Assembly: GCA_964247055.1 (NCBI GenBank)
Contig: OZ176059.1
Location: 310,001-374,000 of the forward strand
Length of the DNA stretch: 64,000 nt
Source: Paragordius varius
Taxonomy: Eukaryota; Nematomorpha
Reading direction: 5' to 3'
The notes under the pieces are model-generated. The model was not told where the DNA came from and did not search any database. It saw only the letters and a list, made by a program, of their open reading frames with translations. This document shows positions 49,501 through 62,561 of the stretch, one piece after another. Position 1 is the stretch's first letter. Each line of letters starts with the position of its first letter. The position numbers and the translations under genes are program-made.

Positions 49501-50789
49501 TTTAGCTTTCATTGATTACTACGTCTTTGAAATAAAAACATAAAAAAACCTTAAAGCGCATGTATAATAGAGTGCGTGGGGCCTGCATGAAGTGAGCTGT
49601 AATTTGTTTTTAGGGTTTAAATAAATCAATTAAAGGCGTTTTATTAAGTATAATGTAATTATATAATTATATATATCAAATTGGAGTTGAAGTTCAATTT
49701 TTTAATAAGTAAAAAGATTGGCAATAGTAGTATGGTAAAATATCCCCTATTATAGTAAATTAAATATATTAATGTGGAATTACCTGTTTTTAGGTGATAA
49801 TAAATATTTTATAATTCCGATAGGTTAGGGACTATCATACAATAAGCGAATATACAATAGTATTAAAATATTATTTAGCAAATTTCCCAGAATTAATATA
49901 TTACAAAATAATTAAAAGGTATAAAAAAACTCATCATTAATAAAAATATCTTCAAATAAAACTATGGATGTAGTGTGACTAAAAAAATAAATTTTGTCCA
50001 AAACACAATAAAAACAAAAACGAAAAAATAATGACAATATATTTTTTATTATATATATAAAAGTATGAGGTTTCAAATGTTATGTTACAATAGTTTTACC
50101 TTAAGCTCTCTCTCACACACATATAGAACTGATTATATATAAATATATATAATTGTTATATAAAAAAGCAACTGAACACAACAAAAAACGTAAAACAATA
50201 CAAAAATAATGACTGTATATAAATTTACCACACGTACGCACGTAACTATGGATATAGATATACACAGGTGAAAGTACAGGTAACTAACAAACTACAGTTA
50301 ATACCTTGTTTGCTAAATTTATTTCATATTTTTTTGGTTTTTTAAAGATTTTGCCTTTTGAAATCATGTTTATATATATATATAATTAAAAAAATATTAT
50401 TCGTATAATACCATTTTTCTATCTTTCCACAAAAAAAATAAAGGTAATAAGAATAGTTTGGTGTAGTTTAAAATAAAAATCAAGGTGAGAGACATACATT
50501 ACAATACATTATAAAATAATCAATATACATATATATATATGTATATGTAAATTCAAAAATTGTATTATATATATATTAGGAAGTGATGATTGACAAAATT
50601 TACCACACATATATTCAAATAATTTTATGCAAAAATATGGTGCTCCTTTCTACAATAATGATGAAGGCATTGAAATATACATACATATAAATTTATTGAT
50701 TTTTAGGTCGTAATTGCAATACATGCATAGGTATAAAACAAAAATAATATTTCCTTTTTTAGTTTTAATCGACTAAAAAAGAATATATA
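46548..50789. other. Gene-free stretch with scattered transposon debris
   Basis: No spliced gene seen. A fragment at about 48479-48648 reads CIPLKSKSEAGFSHVNLNKI, faintly like the C-terminal dimerisation region of hAT transposases. At 49268-49443 a hAT-like remnant ends GCATTTGAGTTGGACACCCC. Confidence 0.45.
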
Positions 50790-51056
50790 TACACTAAAAA
50801 TTTATACGGACAAAATTTAAAAATAAGACAAAAATTGTTTTTCAAAAGACAACCATACTTTTTACAACCTTAATTTTTACTATTTAAAATATTTAATTAC
50901 AATCGTAAACTACATAATGGATTGTGCTACCAATTATTTCTATTTTATATTTTGCAGTTTAAAACAATCAGAAAAGATCAAGATTCAAAAAATATGGTTG
51001 TCTTTTAGAAAAAAAATACTTTACGTTTTGTCCGTATAATTTTAATTTTTACTGTA
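50790..51056. mobile_element. Family A element
   Basis: TACACTAAAAATTTATACGG to TTACGTTTTGTCCGTATAAT and TTTTTACTGTA. Confidence 0.7.
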
Positions 51057-51620
51057 TTTATATATTTAACATGTATATTTTGTTGTTTGTAAATTTTAAA
51101 TATCATCATGCGATAGGTATAATGGTTAACACAATGATAAATGCGGTTATAACACTATAGAAAAAAAAGTTATTTTAATTTTTCCAGCTATTAGCCCAAG
51201 AGAAAATTGCAACTTCTAGCACATTAGCTCGAATAAAATTAATATAATTTGACCGTTAGCCAATTTTTAATTAGGAGTATCAGGATTGTCATGGTGCTTT
51301 TGGATTTTAACAGTGATATTATAATGAAGGTATCTCACTTTTGTAGTAATTTTTATAAAAATCACAAAACATCATATTAAATTTAGTTTTTAAGGAAAGC
51401 TAAAGGCTATACAACTAATAAATGTTAATACATATGTTATAAAACAGATTTCAATTTGTGATGTGGACTGAAACTTTTTTAATTTGGCAGGAGGCTTATT
51501 CTAAAATAAATGCAAAATGCTGAAATTTATTTAATAATTTGCTTGCTTTCAGACTTAGGTATTGTTTGAAAATAAATGAATCAAATTTAAAAAACGAAAA
51601 ATCTTTTAATCAAAACTATT

Positions 51621-51897
51621 TACAGTAAAAAATGAAAATATACGGACAAAACGTAAAATATACAGACCAATATTTTTTTTCAAAAGACAACTCTACTTTT
51701 TAAATATTGATTATTTTTAATACTCATTATTTAATGATGAATGTATCAAATACAGATAAATAGGAAACCCCATCAAATATTTAACAGTGGTTGGTAGGTA
51801 TATATTTTGGATAAGTAATTTTAAGGTTTAAAAAAGTATGGTTGCCTTTTGAAAAAATATTTGTCTTCATTTTTAGTCCGTATAATTTCAATTTTAA
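51621..51897. mobile_element. Family A element
   Basis: TACAGTAAAAAATGAAAATA to TTTAGTCCGTATAATTTCAA. The last bases of the right end are lost. Confidence 0.7.
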
Positions 51898-52139
51898 TAA
51901 AAACGTTGATCCAATTATTTCAAGCGCTTTTATATTTTATGTTTTTGAAAACAAATTTTAATTTATAGATAATTTATTAATGATTTTTATTAAAATAAAA
52001 AATATTTTGGATCTTACTGATCCTTTATCAATTATAAATCTATTAAAAATAGATATAAAATAAATATAAATAAAACAATATGGTTATAAATTAAAACAGT
52101 TTGGTCTTTTTTATCCCGTAAAAGCTGTAGGTGATTGTT

Positions 52140-52640
52140 TACGTTCCAGCAGGGTTGTGTAGTGGTTTACTTTTTATAAAAATTTATGTAATAGTGTTTA
52201 TTTGGGGTAAGTATTCTCTTTTGTGGATAAGGTCATTTGTGTTATGTGAGTGGATGTACAGTGTCTCAGGCTAAAGATTTTAAGAAAAAAATTTTGCTTG
52301 GCGAGTTTATGAATCTGTATGTTTTGTATTTTGTTTATGTTGATATATCGCTGACTTTTTATGTTTGAGGTGCTCATTAGCTCGTGTTTGTATTGGTTTC
52401 CTTTTGTTTCACCTATATATTTTGTAGCATCCATACAGGGGATTCCATATATGACATTTTCGTCAACACTTTTGGGATGTTTGGTAGTTAAGAGGGTTAT
52501 TTGATTGGTGCATGGTTTGTATACTACTACCTACCTTTAGTTGTTAACTGTATTTCGATTGTCGAAAATTTTTTTGTGTTGTAGGAAGATTTTTTTTACG
52601 TGTTTGTTTTTCGTTTTTGAAAAGAAACTATAGAAGAGAC
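52140..52640 (-). mobile_element. Penelope-like element fragment (GIY-YIG part)
   Basis: The minus strand reads VIYGIPCMDATKYIGETKGN at about 52470-52395. This is the GIY-YIG endonuclease hallmark of Penelope-like retroelements (usually Y.I.C..C...YIGET). Only the C-terminal part is present and it is broken. No terminal structure was found. Confidence 0.65.
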
Positions 52641-53770
52641 GCTGTACATTCGTTTACACATAACACAAATTACCTTCCCAACATAAGAGAGGAGTCCCAA
52701 ATAAATCCCATTACAAAAAATTTCCGAAAAAGGAAACCACTACACATAACTGGTGGTTCGTAGACATTATCTTACAGCAATTATGTGATAAAAAAGAGCA
52801 AAGTGTTTGATTTAAAAAATTATTGTTTTATTTATTTTTGTCTCATATATATTTTTAATATTTTATATAATTGATGATCAGAAGCTCCGAAATATTTTAT
52901 TATTTAAAAAATTTATTTATTTTAACCACTTTAATATTGCTTTCACCATGATTCAATGTGCAATAATTATAACATGGAGAAACAAAAACACCTCTCTAGT
53001 TCTTAAAAGAATGAAACTCATAATGGCTTTAACCGGTCAATGTCTCAAATTTATTAAGTTGACATATTTTGGGATAACTATAAAGATGGATAAATTAAAA
53101 TAAAATATAATGACAATAGTAAAAGGAAAAATAAAGCGCACCATTTTAAAATGTACTAGACCTTAAAATCTAACTGAAAACAAACTTTTCTTCATAAATA
53201 ACGTTCCTTATTGCAACATATGAAATTCATATTCACCTTGAGAAACTGGAGGTCAACAATCTGTTTCATATATTTATAAAGATTTTATTAGGATATTATT
53301 TTATATCCACGATTACTGTGTAATCCTAACGAAAAATGTGATATTTCACCGTTATCTATTTTTTTAATAGTTGTTGTTATATTATATCATAGATATCCCC
53401 AAATAAGTGAATTGCTTAATTAACCCGTATCCCCTATATAAACTCCAATTAAACATCTCAAAGTCTTGTTAAGAAACTATACTATTTTTGAAAGTTAATA
53501 AATCTTAAAACGAGATCGTATCGTTTTGAAAAAATGCTATTATGCTTGATATATTATATAACAAATACATAATTTATTAAATTGAAATATATATAATTGA
53601 AGAATTCTAGAGCCCATATATTAACCAGCTACAGGTCTTGTTCCATTACGTGGTCTCCTTGGCATAATTACTCGGCATAAATTAAACAAAGTTGCTAATA
53701 CATAATAATGCTATAAATATTTACATACTACAGTAACAATAAATAGTAAACACATAACATAAAAAGTATG
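52641..53770. other. Gene-free A+T-rich spacer
   Basis: Nothing recognised on either strand. Confidence 0.5.
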
Positions 53771-53985
53771 TGTATACTTAAACATTTTAATGATTGCTTA
53801 AGACAATATACTTGGGCAATTCGCAATGATGTATGGAAAAAAACAACAAAATATTGAATAAAACAAAGTAATTTAAGAAAGAAAGATATTGTTTCCACAT
53901 TTAGTTGCTTTTCCCATACACTGCTGTGTTAATTGACCAACTATAGCGTAAAATAAGCAACCATATTATGCATACTGTAAATATC
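53771..53985. mobile_element. Family F element, second copy
   Basis: ACATTTTAATGATTGCTTAA at the left; ATTGACCAACTATAGCGTAA then TTATGCATACTGTAA at the right, with CCATACACTGCTGTGTTAAT inside as in the 36590 copy. Confidence 0.65.
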
Positions 53986-54159
53986 GTTTGGCATAAGCAA
54001 AGTAAATCGAGCTAAAAATTATTGGTAATGGTATTCATTCATAGGTTTATAAAAAACCAAGGATCTAAAAATTTGTTTTCTTTTTCACAATATTAGGTTT
54101 TTATCGTTATATAATTATATTGGAATTTTGTATTTCAATCAGGCATTTTTGCTTTTATA

Positions 54160-54452
54160 TACAGTAAAAATTAAAATTTTACGGACAAATAAAAATATAA
54201 AGACAATTATTTTTTTCAAAAAGACACCCATGCTTTTTGCTCTTTATTTTTTTTAAAATAACCATTGTTTAAAATGGCAAGTGATATATATATATATATA
54301 TATATGTTACTAACATAATTAAATCTATACATTACAATTGTAATTAAATAGCTTATATAGATATATTAAGGTTTGAAAAAGTATAGTTGTCTTTTGCAAA
54401 AAAATATTTGTCCTTGTATTTTTACCTTTTGTCCGTATATCAATTTAATGTA
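54160..54452. mobile_element. Family A element
   Basis: TACAGTAAAAATTAAAATTT to ACCTTTTGTCCGTATATCAA, with (AT)n inside. Confidence 0.7.
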
Positions 54453-55486
54453 ATTTACCGTTTGATGATAAATTGAAGCTTCGTATAATGAAGGGTGGAA
54501 GCGTAAAATTCGCAAGTATGCTGGCTATATAATTAAAATATTTTAGAGTCAACTTTTATATGATAAAAAATTGTATGTAAATTAATATTATCTTTTGAGA
54601 CATTTTTCCCCTTACATAAAAAAAATGTAAAACATAAAATAATAAATTACCATTTATGGAAGCATTAAATTGTGACCTGATGGGTGGGGGAAAAAATGGG
54701 TACAATGTTATTAAACATATAAGTATAGTTGCTATTCTTTTTTGCATTGTTCAAGGGGTAATAAATCCAATTTTATGATAATATGAACAAAAATTAATAT
54801 TAAATCAGTAAAAATGTTTAAATTTTTATATTTTATAGGTTTTTTGAGAGAAACTATTATTTGAATATATTACATATATATTATATAATTTATTTTAACA
54901 CTATCGTCCTTCGGTTAATTGACTAATTTGAATTAAATATTTAAAAATATAAATCATCTAATAATATTTATCTACACTCACCTGGTAGGCTATGTTTATA
55001 GACACCATTTTTGAATAATTTTGACCAATTTTTTTAGAAGTGTAATAAGCCTTGTGAAAACTAAAAAGTATGATTTTGTATCAATTATATATTATTCGAT
55101 AGCTAAAATTTTTATTACTGTGTAAACTAATGAATGGGTATAAATCAGGGCTTGGAAGCCAATAATGAATAGATAATACAATATAATATAATCCACAAAC
55201 AATTGGATAAGTGTAGATTAAGTGTTTATATATATTAATTTATTAGTATTTCTACAAGGTATTATATAATAATAATAATAATATCGTATCTAATATATTG
55301 TTGTTCAATTTTAAAAAGGGCTTTACTGAATTAAAACAATATTGATATTTAAAATACTTGGGGTGCCAATATTCCCATAATCATTTTGGCATGGTTATAC
55401 GATTCGAAATTTTTTTAAATCTTCTTGTAATTCCAATGTGTGGAGGTAAGTACAAATGAAGTTTTATCAAACTCAAATATTATATA
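54453..55486. other. Gene-free A+T-rich spacer
   Basis: No gene or repeat family recognised apart from a short (TAA)n run near 55267. Confidence 0.5.
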
Positions 55487-55792
55487 CCATTTACAATTCA
55501 ATGAACAATTCAAATTCACCCTCGAACAATTTAAATTCACCCTCAAACAATTCAACACCCTCTAATAAAATATATGTTTTTTAAGATTGAAAATTACCTA
55601 TAATTTTATATGTTTTTAAATAATAAAAATTTTGTTTTAATTTAAGATAATACTAAAAAAATAATAAACTATGCCAAAAAGATATATTTCATAATAATGA
55701 GCTGTATTTGTTCGAAAACACATAATTTATTTTTAGGGTGAATTTGAATTGTTCAAGGGTGAATTTGAACTGTAAATGGTGTAATATTCTTT
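55487..55792. mobile_element. Family B element
   Basis: TATACCATTTACAATTCAAT at the left with three 21-bp units (core AATTCAAATTCACCCTCGAA); TTCAAGGGTGAATTTGAACT and GTAAATGGTGTA at the right. Confidence 0.8.
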
Positions 55793-56507
55793 ATAACTTT
55801 GTTTTGTTATTGTGTGAGTCTTCTTAAATACAATTCAAAATTATCGCCCACTTTCATTGAGTTTACATTAACATAACACGGAAATGAAGAGCCAATAGGT
55901 TTCATGCAATGCATTTTCCTCGTATGAAAGTTTCCCCTGTTAAACAGGCATCCAAATACACTGCAGAGAAAAGCATTGGATTTTTAAGATATTGTTGTAC
56001 TCTCTATTGGGCTAACATTTCATTATACAACTATTTTTCAACTGATCTAGTTCAAACAATATCATTTCTCAGATACCAAAAAATCTGATAGAGTAATTTG
56101 CTCGATGTATTTATTTTGAATAATTACATAAGAGTGTAACAACACTTAAAGCTTTCTAAAAAAAATTTAGAAACCTGGTATCTAATACAAAACCGGTTTT
56201 AAAACGGTCCTTAAAAATTTAACTGTGGTCCCGGTTGCTGTTTCATTATTTTTTTCGGCACAACCTGTTTTCGAAAATTTTAATTGGTTCAAAAACGTGA
56301 TTCTACTTAACACTGTTCTGGAAAATATTTTATTTTTTTTGTCATTAGTAAGGATTGAAATTTTAGCATTTTTTAAGGTACATAAATTAGTTCAATATAA
56401 TTAGAGAAAATGTTTCAACTAAATTTAGTTATGTATGTACAAATCCCAAATTATTTATATAATTTTACATTTTTTTATTGTTTAAAAAAAATTATTAAAA
56501 ATTAATT
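55793..56507. other. Gene-free A+T-rich spacer
   Basis: Nothing recognised on either strand. Confidence 0.5.
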
Positions 56508-56618
56508 TACAGTAAAAATTGAAATTATACGGGCAAACTGTAAAAATATAAGGAAGACAATTATTTTTTCAAAAGACAACCATAGTTTTCAAATCTTTTT
56601 TGAATATTTAATGTTTCC

Positions 56619-56658
<40 letters not shown>

Positions 56659-56797
56659 CTAACACAATCAAATCTATGTTTTGCAATTGTAATTAATTAG
56701 CTTCTATAAAATCAGGGTTAGAAAAAGTATGGTTGTCTTTTAAAAAAAATGTCTTTTTATTTTTACGTTTTGTCCGTAAAATTTCAATTATTACTTA
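56508..56797. mobile_element. Family A element
   Basis: TACAGTAAAAATTGAAATTA to TACGTTTTGTCCGTAAAATT, with (AT)n inside. Confidence 0.75.
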
Positions 56798-56956
56798 TAT
56801 ATATGTATATATATATAAAGTTTGCCCATTTAAACACGTTTAATTAATTATTTCAGATAAAAAAAGCTTTTTGGCAAATCGCATCATAACGGAAGTATCT
56901 TATTAATAATTTTTAATATAGGGGCTTGGTGGTAACGGTAAAAAACCCTTTTATTA

Positions 56957-57632
56957 TACCATTTGCACTTCAAGAGTGTCCTTGAACACTTCAAGTTGGT
57001 CCTTAAACAATTTAGGTTGGTTCACAGTTCAAGTTGGTCCTTGAACGGTTCAAGTTGGTTCTTGAACAGTTCAAGTTGGTCCTTGAACAATTCAAGTTGG
57101 TCCTTGAACAATTCAAGTTGGTCCTTGAACAGTTCAAGTTGGTCCTTGAACAGTTCAAGTTGGTCCTTGAACATTTCAAGTTGGTCCTTTGACTTTTTTG
57201 TTTTGTTTTTAACTTTTATCAATCAAATCGAAAATAATTCATCTATTTTATTGTTTTAAACCTATTTTCTATTATTTAACATAAATTTTAAATCGATATC
57301 AACTTTTAATCTTTGAGAAACCGTATATCTTTATTAATTTCTTAAAATAATTTTGGATATTTATAAGATTTTAACACAAAATGAAAAAATGTATAAGTTT
57401 TCTGTGTTATTAATTAAAATTTTATATTAAAAACATTTAAAAGTCAATAATTTTGTTCAATTGAAAAAAATAGTTTGAAACAAAAAAGTTGTATTTCAAT
57501 AAAAAATTTTATTTTTAAAAGAATAAATATATAGTAAATGAAGAAAATTAGATTAATAAGTAATAAAATTAAAAAATAAATGAATAAATTATGGTTAAAT
57601 TAATAGTATTAATTTTAAGGACCAAAATGGTA
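56957..57632. mobile_element. Family C element with an expanded left arm
   Basis: It begins TATACCATTTGCACTTCAAG and ends AAGGACCAAAATGGTATA. The left arm holds about ten 21-bp units (core TTCAAGTTGGTCCTTGAA, itself an imperfect hairpin) to about 57190. The right arm retains almost none, so the arms are grossly unequal. Confidence 0.75.
56975..57190. repeat. 21-bp tandem array in family C
   Basis: Near-identical head-to-tail units, giving open frames on both strands (SSWSLN on plus, FKDQLEL on minus). These are by-products of the 21-nt period, not genes. Confidence 0.9.
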
Positions 57633-57638
57633 TATTTG

Positions 57639-57678
<40 letters not shown>

Positions 57679-57689
57679 AAAATGGAACG

Positions 57690-59330
57690 GCTTTGATATC
57701 TGTTTCAGGAAAACCGATAGACCCATTCAAATCCAAATGTCGAAAAAATATAATCATTAATGAATGCCCCGACAATAGCTTAGCCTTTTTTTAAAATAGG
57801 CCCCCAGTTTGAGCCCACCCCGTGTAAAAAAGGGTTTTTTAAGACACAAGTCCACAAAAATCGTGTCTTTGAGTTTCCAGAAAACTTGGCCCATTCAATT
57901 TCATATATATTTTTTTTTTATTTTTTTTCGATTGCGCCAAACATGGTCGGTTCGTTTTTTTAATTTAGACCCTCATTTTACCCGCTCTCCACGTAAAATG
58001 CCATATTTTTCAAAAAATACGTCCACAAAAATAATTTTTTGAATCTATTTTCGCCCAAGGTATGAGTCCTATACCTCAAAAGGCAAATCTTTAAGTCCTG
58101 CGCTTTTTTAATATTGGCTGCTGATAAGGAGATAACCGCTAAAAACTGACCCGTAATATCGAAATAGCGTGGTTTTGGGGCTAAATTTCAGAAACCTGTC
58201 ACGTCATATGAGTTCAATAGGTGCTTAAAATATTACCCGTAACAAGGCAAATATATAGGTCTTACGGTTTCTTAAAATTAGCCGTTAATTAGGTCCTCGC
58301 CCTAATAACGCGCCACCATAATTTTTTAGTTTTGAGGCAATTTTTCCAAAAACTAATGAGAGCTTATGGAATCAATCATGATTCCTGGTATTCTCTATAA
58401 AAAGGCAAAATTTTAATCAAGCACTTTTTTTATCAGCCTCTGGCTAGAGAGCTACCCGCATAATACTGCGCCACCATATCGAAATTGCGTTGTAAAGGAA
58501 TTAATAGAAAACTCATCAGGCCATATAAGTTAAATAAGGGCCTGAAATATTACCTGTAAAAAGATAAATTAAGTCGAGCGGTTTTTTTAAATAAACTGTT
58601 TATTAAACCCTTTACGCCCTAAAAGCGCTATAAAAACTTATATTTTTTTTAAGCTATTCCAAAAACTATAAAGAACATATGGAATAAATGATAATTCCAG
58701 GTATTGCCCTAAACCAAATATTTTTCTCGAACGTCTTTTTTATATTGGCTTCTGGGTAGGGGGCTACCCGCCAACAACTGCGCCACCATTTCGATACAGC
58801 ATGCCTTCGGAGCCAAATTTCAAAAAACCTATAAATCTGATACGAACAGGAATCCATGATAAAATATTCCCCATATAAAAGCTAAATTTTTGCTCAGCGC
58901 TTTTTTATACCTGCCCCTGTAGGAGCTCCCGAACTGAGCCACTATATAAAAATTGCGTTGTTTTGGAGCTATTTACAGAAAATTTATAAAGCCATATGAG
59001 CTTATTAAAACCCTGAAATATTACCCGTAACTAGGTAAAAATTCATGCGTTTTTTAATTAGCCGTTAATTTGGGGCCTTTATGCCCTAAAAATACGCCAT
59101 CATATAACGATTATCGTGTTAAGGTATTTTTCCAATAACCCATGAGACGATGGTATCCAAGATGATTCCAAATATTTGCCCTATAAAGGCAAAGAATTTA
59201 ACTCAGCGCTTTTTCCATATAGGTCTATCAATAGGGATCTACCGGTTTACAACTGAGATGCCATACAAGCGTGGTTTTGGAACTAATTTTCAAAAAACTT
59301 AAGAAGCAATACGAGTTCAGTTAAACACAT
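57690..59330. repeat. Degenerate satellite-like array, period about 157 bp with a doubled unit near 313 bp
   Basis: Recurring marks: CTGCGCCACCATATCGAAAT-type blocks near 58309, 58467, 58782, 58936, 59093 and 59248 (spacings 154-158, one double of 315); GCGCTTTTTTA-type blocks near 58100, 58422, 58731, 58896 and 59202; CCTGAAATATTACCCGTAA near 58225, 58545 and 59020. Alternate copies resemble each other more (GGCTACCCGC versus TTAGCCGTTAAT), which implies a two-monomer higher-order unit. It is visibly richer in G+C than its flanks. No terminal inverted repeats seen. Confidence 0.7.
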
Positions 59331-59696
59331 TTCTCGGGAATTTGTATAATATCATTTTTTCCTTAAAAGGGACCACAAATGATTTACTTTTTATATTCCT
59401 TGATTCCAGTTGTGTGACCACAATTTCAAAATAAAACTTTTAACCAAGATTTCGTAAAACGATAATCTTAAAATAATTCTAATGATATTTGAATTTCAAC
59501 CTTAATAAGAAAAAGTTTAAATATGATCAATTTCGAGTAAACAATATTTGAACCTATACAATAACCTGTAAAAGAATAATCAAAGACATTATTTGAATTA
59601 AATATGTTTTATTTATCTTCTTAGCTCTATTTTTTGCAAATTATTAAGAATTATCGGTAAAACTGCATCACAGCGAAGCGTGATAGGGCAAGCTTG

Positions 59697-59985
59697 TACA
59701 ATATAAATTAAAATTTTACGAACAAAACGTAAAAATCTAAAGACAATTTTTTTTTCAAAAGACAACCATATTTTTAATTGATTTTTTGAAATATAAACTC
59801 CTGTTTAGAATTGCCAAGTATGAATAAGATATTTATATTGGTACCACATTCAATTATTTCTTTTATAATTGTAATTAAATAATTTATTTGGGAAAATTAA
59901 GGTTTAAAAAAGAATGGTTGTCCTTAAAAAAATATTTTTCCTATATATTTTAACGTGTTGTCCGTATATTCCCATTTTTGCTATT
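59697..59985. mobile_element. Family A element
   Basis: TACAATATAAATTAAAATTT to AACGTGTTGTCCGTATATTC; decayed ends. Confidence 0.6.
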
Positions 59986-60318
59986 TTAATTTTACCTTTT
60001 TTTCAATCCAATAATTTTGTCGCTTTTAAGCTCGACCTAGTCATGAGACAATTTTTTATCTTACAAAATTTTCCCTTATTATTTTATAATATACCAATGT
60101 GTGGAATTTTTAATATTTTTTTTTATAAAAAAAGTACCGTAAAAATATTACCGCCTAATATTTTTTAAAGTGATAATTTGTTGTTTAAGGAAATAAATAT
60201 TACTTAAAACCGCCACCAAAATCCACAAGTCTATTTTTCCCTTTTTATTAGTATTCATAATTCTAACTAAAATATATTTTATCAAATTAACACCAGTAAA
60301 AAAAGTATTAAAATACAC

Positions 60319-60324
60319 TTTATT
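60319..60324 (-). terminator. Poly(A) signal of the SLC35G-type gene
   Basis: AATAAA on the minus strand about 180 nt after the stop. Confidence 0.45.
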
Positions 60325-60501
60325 GACAACAAAGATTAAATGCTGGTTAAAAATAAATTAAGTGTCATTAAAAAATATATGTAAATGTATTTGAATTTGC
60401 ACTATATGGATGGATTATCATCTCTATGCCCCATAGAATATTATTAGTATAACATAAATGATTCCATCACTTGACATACCTTAACTAGTTTATAGCTAAA
60501 A

Positions 60502-62151
60502 CTAAAAGAGATGCTTTGATATTAGGGGACCCTTTTCACGGGATGTTAGGGTCCATTTCCTTAACCCATAACAAACTATGGTAATCATTATTATGGTTGA
60601 ACCTGTCCAGCTATTCCACATTGGAATGATGTGTAAAAAAACGATTTGAAGAAATTGTGAACATATGATAGATGTGGCATTAAGGGCCGAAACTATCCCC
60701 GCTTTTTCGTATTGCAGCCCGAGGTAAAGGAAAACTTGACTAAGGGCCCCACATATGGATGCACCTAACAAAAACCAGCGATCCCTATAACACGGTATTA
60801 GGGTAAACAGTTTTAACGGGACTCCGACCACCACGGTCAATAAAATGCCCCACACCGAAAAATAAAACATATTTACGGCTAATGGGGTATGACTACACCG
60901 TTTAATAAACACCATAGATATGGAAAATGTAATGGCCGAAGATAGGGCAAATGCAACACCTTTAAGCGCTGAATGTTTTTGTCCAGCCTTAAGAAACTTT
61001 GGCACGTTTGTTGGTTGAGGATATCGCTGGGCTGATATATTTTGACTGAATCTGGGCATGTGACTTTGAGCTTGTAAATTGTTATACAATGATGATACTG
61101 GTATACTAACAACGCTATTAAAATTGGTATGGCCGCTATCATTTCTAATAGATAAATTATTATAAATATGGATATGTTGTGGTGGTGAACGCAATTCTTG
61201 TGGTACAAATGATTGATGACTTGGAATTGGTCCAAATATAGCTTCAGGTCTGGTTATAAAAACAACGCCCGTTATGGTAAATAGTATGACGCCAAAATCA
61301 AATGGTTTCAAACTACGCTCCTCCGGCAAAAATAGCAAGCCCAATATAATGACAAATAGGGGTGAAGTACGACACAAAGCATTAGCATCAGAGATTGGTA
61401 TGAAATGGTAGGAATAAATCATTGCTGTAACACCTATGGTACTTGTTATGCTACGGAAGGCCAACGACCAAAATTCGATCCACGTTGACGGGTTCAGTGA
61501 TTGTTTGTAATATATTAGCATGGGGAAACACAGAAAGAGTTGAAAAATTAACCGAATCATCGTTATTTCTAACGGTGAAACAGTTTGAACATAGGAAATA
61601 AGTAATCCGGCTAAAGCCGTGCACATACTTTGAATGAGTGTAAATTGAATACCCAACGTTAAATGTATGTATGCCCAAACAATTTTATAGAAGCGTTGAA
61701 ACAAATTAATTTTTCTTGTTGGTAGTTTTTTCCCCATTAACTCTCCGTCCTGGGCTAATAGCGAGGATTTGCTCATTGTAATTTTTTTATCCAACGTAAT
61801 ACATTTCAATTTATTGAAATTCGTTAAGGCTTTACATGACTTCATAGCATCAGGGTCCCCTATATGTATAAAGTATGGAGGTTTTGAAGGGGTTCCCTGC
61901 TCACCCACATTTATCAGGTGGGTGGGTACATTTAATGAATCACATCGAATATATTTAAAGGAATTTGGATGCCTGGCATCATTAGTAGGCTGAGATATAT
62001 TGTTAATAATATCTAGAGAGCCATGCGAATTAGGTATAGTTTTAGATTCCAGGTTATAAGTGGCATTGTGTTGACACAATAACGAATGATTAAAATGTGT
62101 TAAAAAATGTGATCTCCGCACAATCGTTTCATCATTTTCTGTCGTCGACAT
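60502..62151 (-). CDS. SLC35G-type EamA-domain transporter, intronless
   Basis: Drug/metabolite-transporter superfamily protein with two EamA repeats, closest in look to SLC35G1 (POST, an ER/plasma-membrane partner of STIM1). The single exon starts at ATG 62151 (MSTTENDET), one codon inside the longest frame, which opens with GTG. It gives 549 residues. Residues 1-150 are polar and probably cytosolic. Repeat 1 (about 165-305) has LLISYVQTVSPLEITMIRLI, STIGVTAMIYSYHFIPISDA and a TITGVVFITRPEAIFG end, typical of the EamA family. A linker of about 85 residues (about 306-390) is unusually long. Repeat 2 (about 392-535) has KGVAFALSSAITFSISMVFI and QVFLYLGLQYEKAGIVSALN. About ten membrane helices in total. 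Intronless structure suggests origin by retrocopy or the known single-exon habit of the SLC35G group. Substrate unknown. Confidence 0.88.
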   Translation of the reverse strand: MSTTENDETIVRRSHFLTHFNHSLLCQHNATYNLESKTIPNSHGSLDIINNISQPTNDARHPNSFKYIRCDSLNVPTHLINVGEQGTPSKPPYFIHIGDPDAMKSCKALTNFNKLKCITLDKKITMSKSSLLAQDGELMGKKLPTRKINLFQRFYKIVWAYIHLTLGIQFTLIQSMCTALAGLLISYVQTVSPLEITMIRLIFQLFLCFPMLIYYKQSLNPSTWIEFWSLAFRSITSTIGVTAMIYSYHFIPISDANALCRTSPLFVIILGLLFLPEERSLKPFDFGVILFTITGVVFITRPEAIFGPIPSHQSFVPQELRSPPQHIHIYNNLSIRNDSGHTNFNSVVSIPVSSLYNNLQAQSHMPRFSQNISAQRYPQPTNVPKFLKAGQKHSALKGVAFALSSAITFSISMVFIKRCSHTPLAVNMFYFSVWGILLTVVVGVPLKLFTLIPCYRDRWFLLGASICGALSQVFLYLGLQYEKAGIVSALNATSIICSQFLQIVFLHIIPMWNSWTGSTIIMITIVCYGLRKWTLTSREKGPLISKHLF

Positions 62152-62561
62152 CACAATTACCCTCGTTTATATCGTATGAATATTAAATTAAAATAGAGCT
62201 TCTATCCTGATATTATGTGCAACATAAAATATTTTGTTAACATAGATATATTAAAAAAATGTGAATTATTATTATGTTTAAATATTTTTTATTTCAGGTG
62301 TATTACAAACAAATGTAATAATAAATGGTAATTGTTGATTTTTAATACACTTTCCATCCATGGTGTTTGAAACATTTGTGTTGTTTTAGCAATCAAAGAG
62401 CAACAACACTCTTTGGTCAATAAAAAATTTCATACTCAAATACCAACCGTGGACTAATAATAGCACATGCGATTCAAATTTTTTTGGAAATGCCTACGTA
62501 AAGTTGAATGAATTTTCATAAATCCATTCTAATAATCCTAAAACTTTTTTGTCTAGATCAG

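Noticed and set aside
56963-57259. Open frame with SSWSLN repeats
   Set aside because: By-product of the family C 21-bp array; no start context, splice link or conserved domain.
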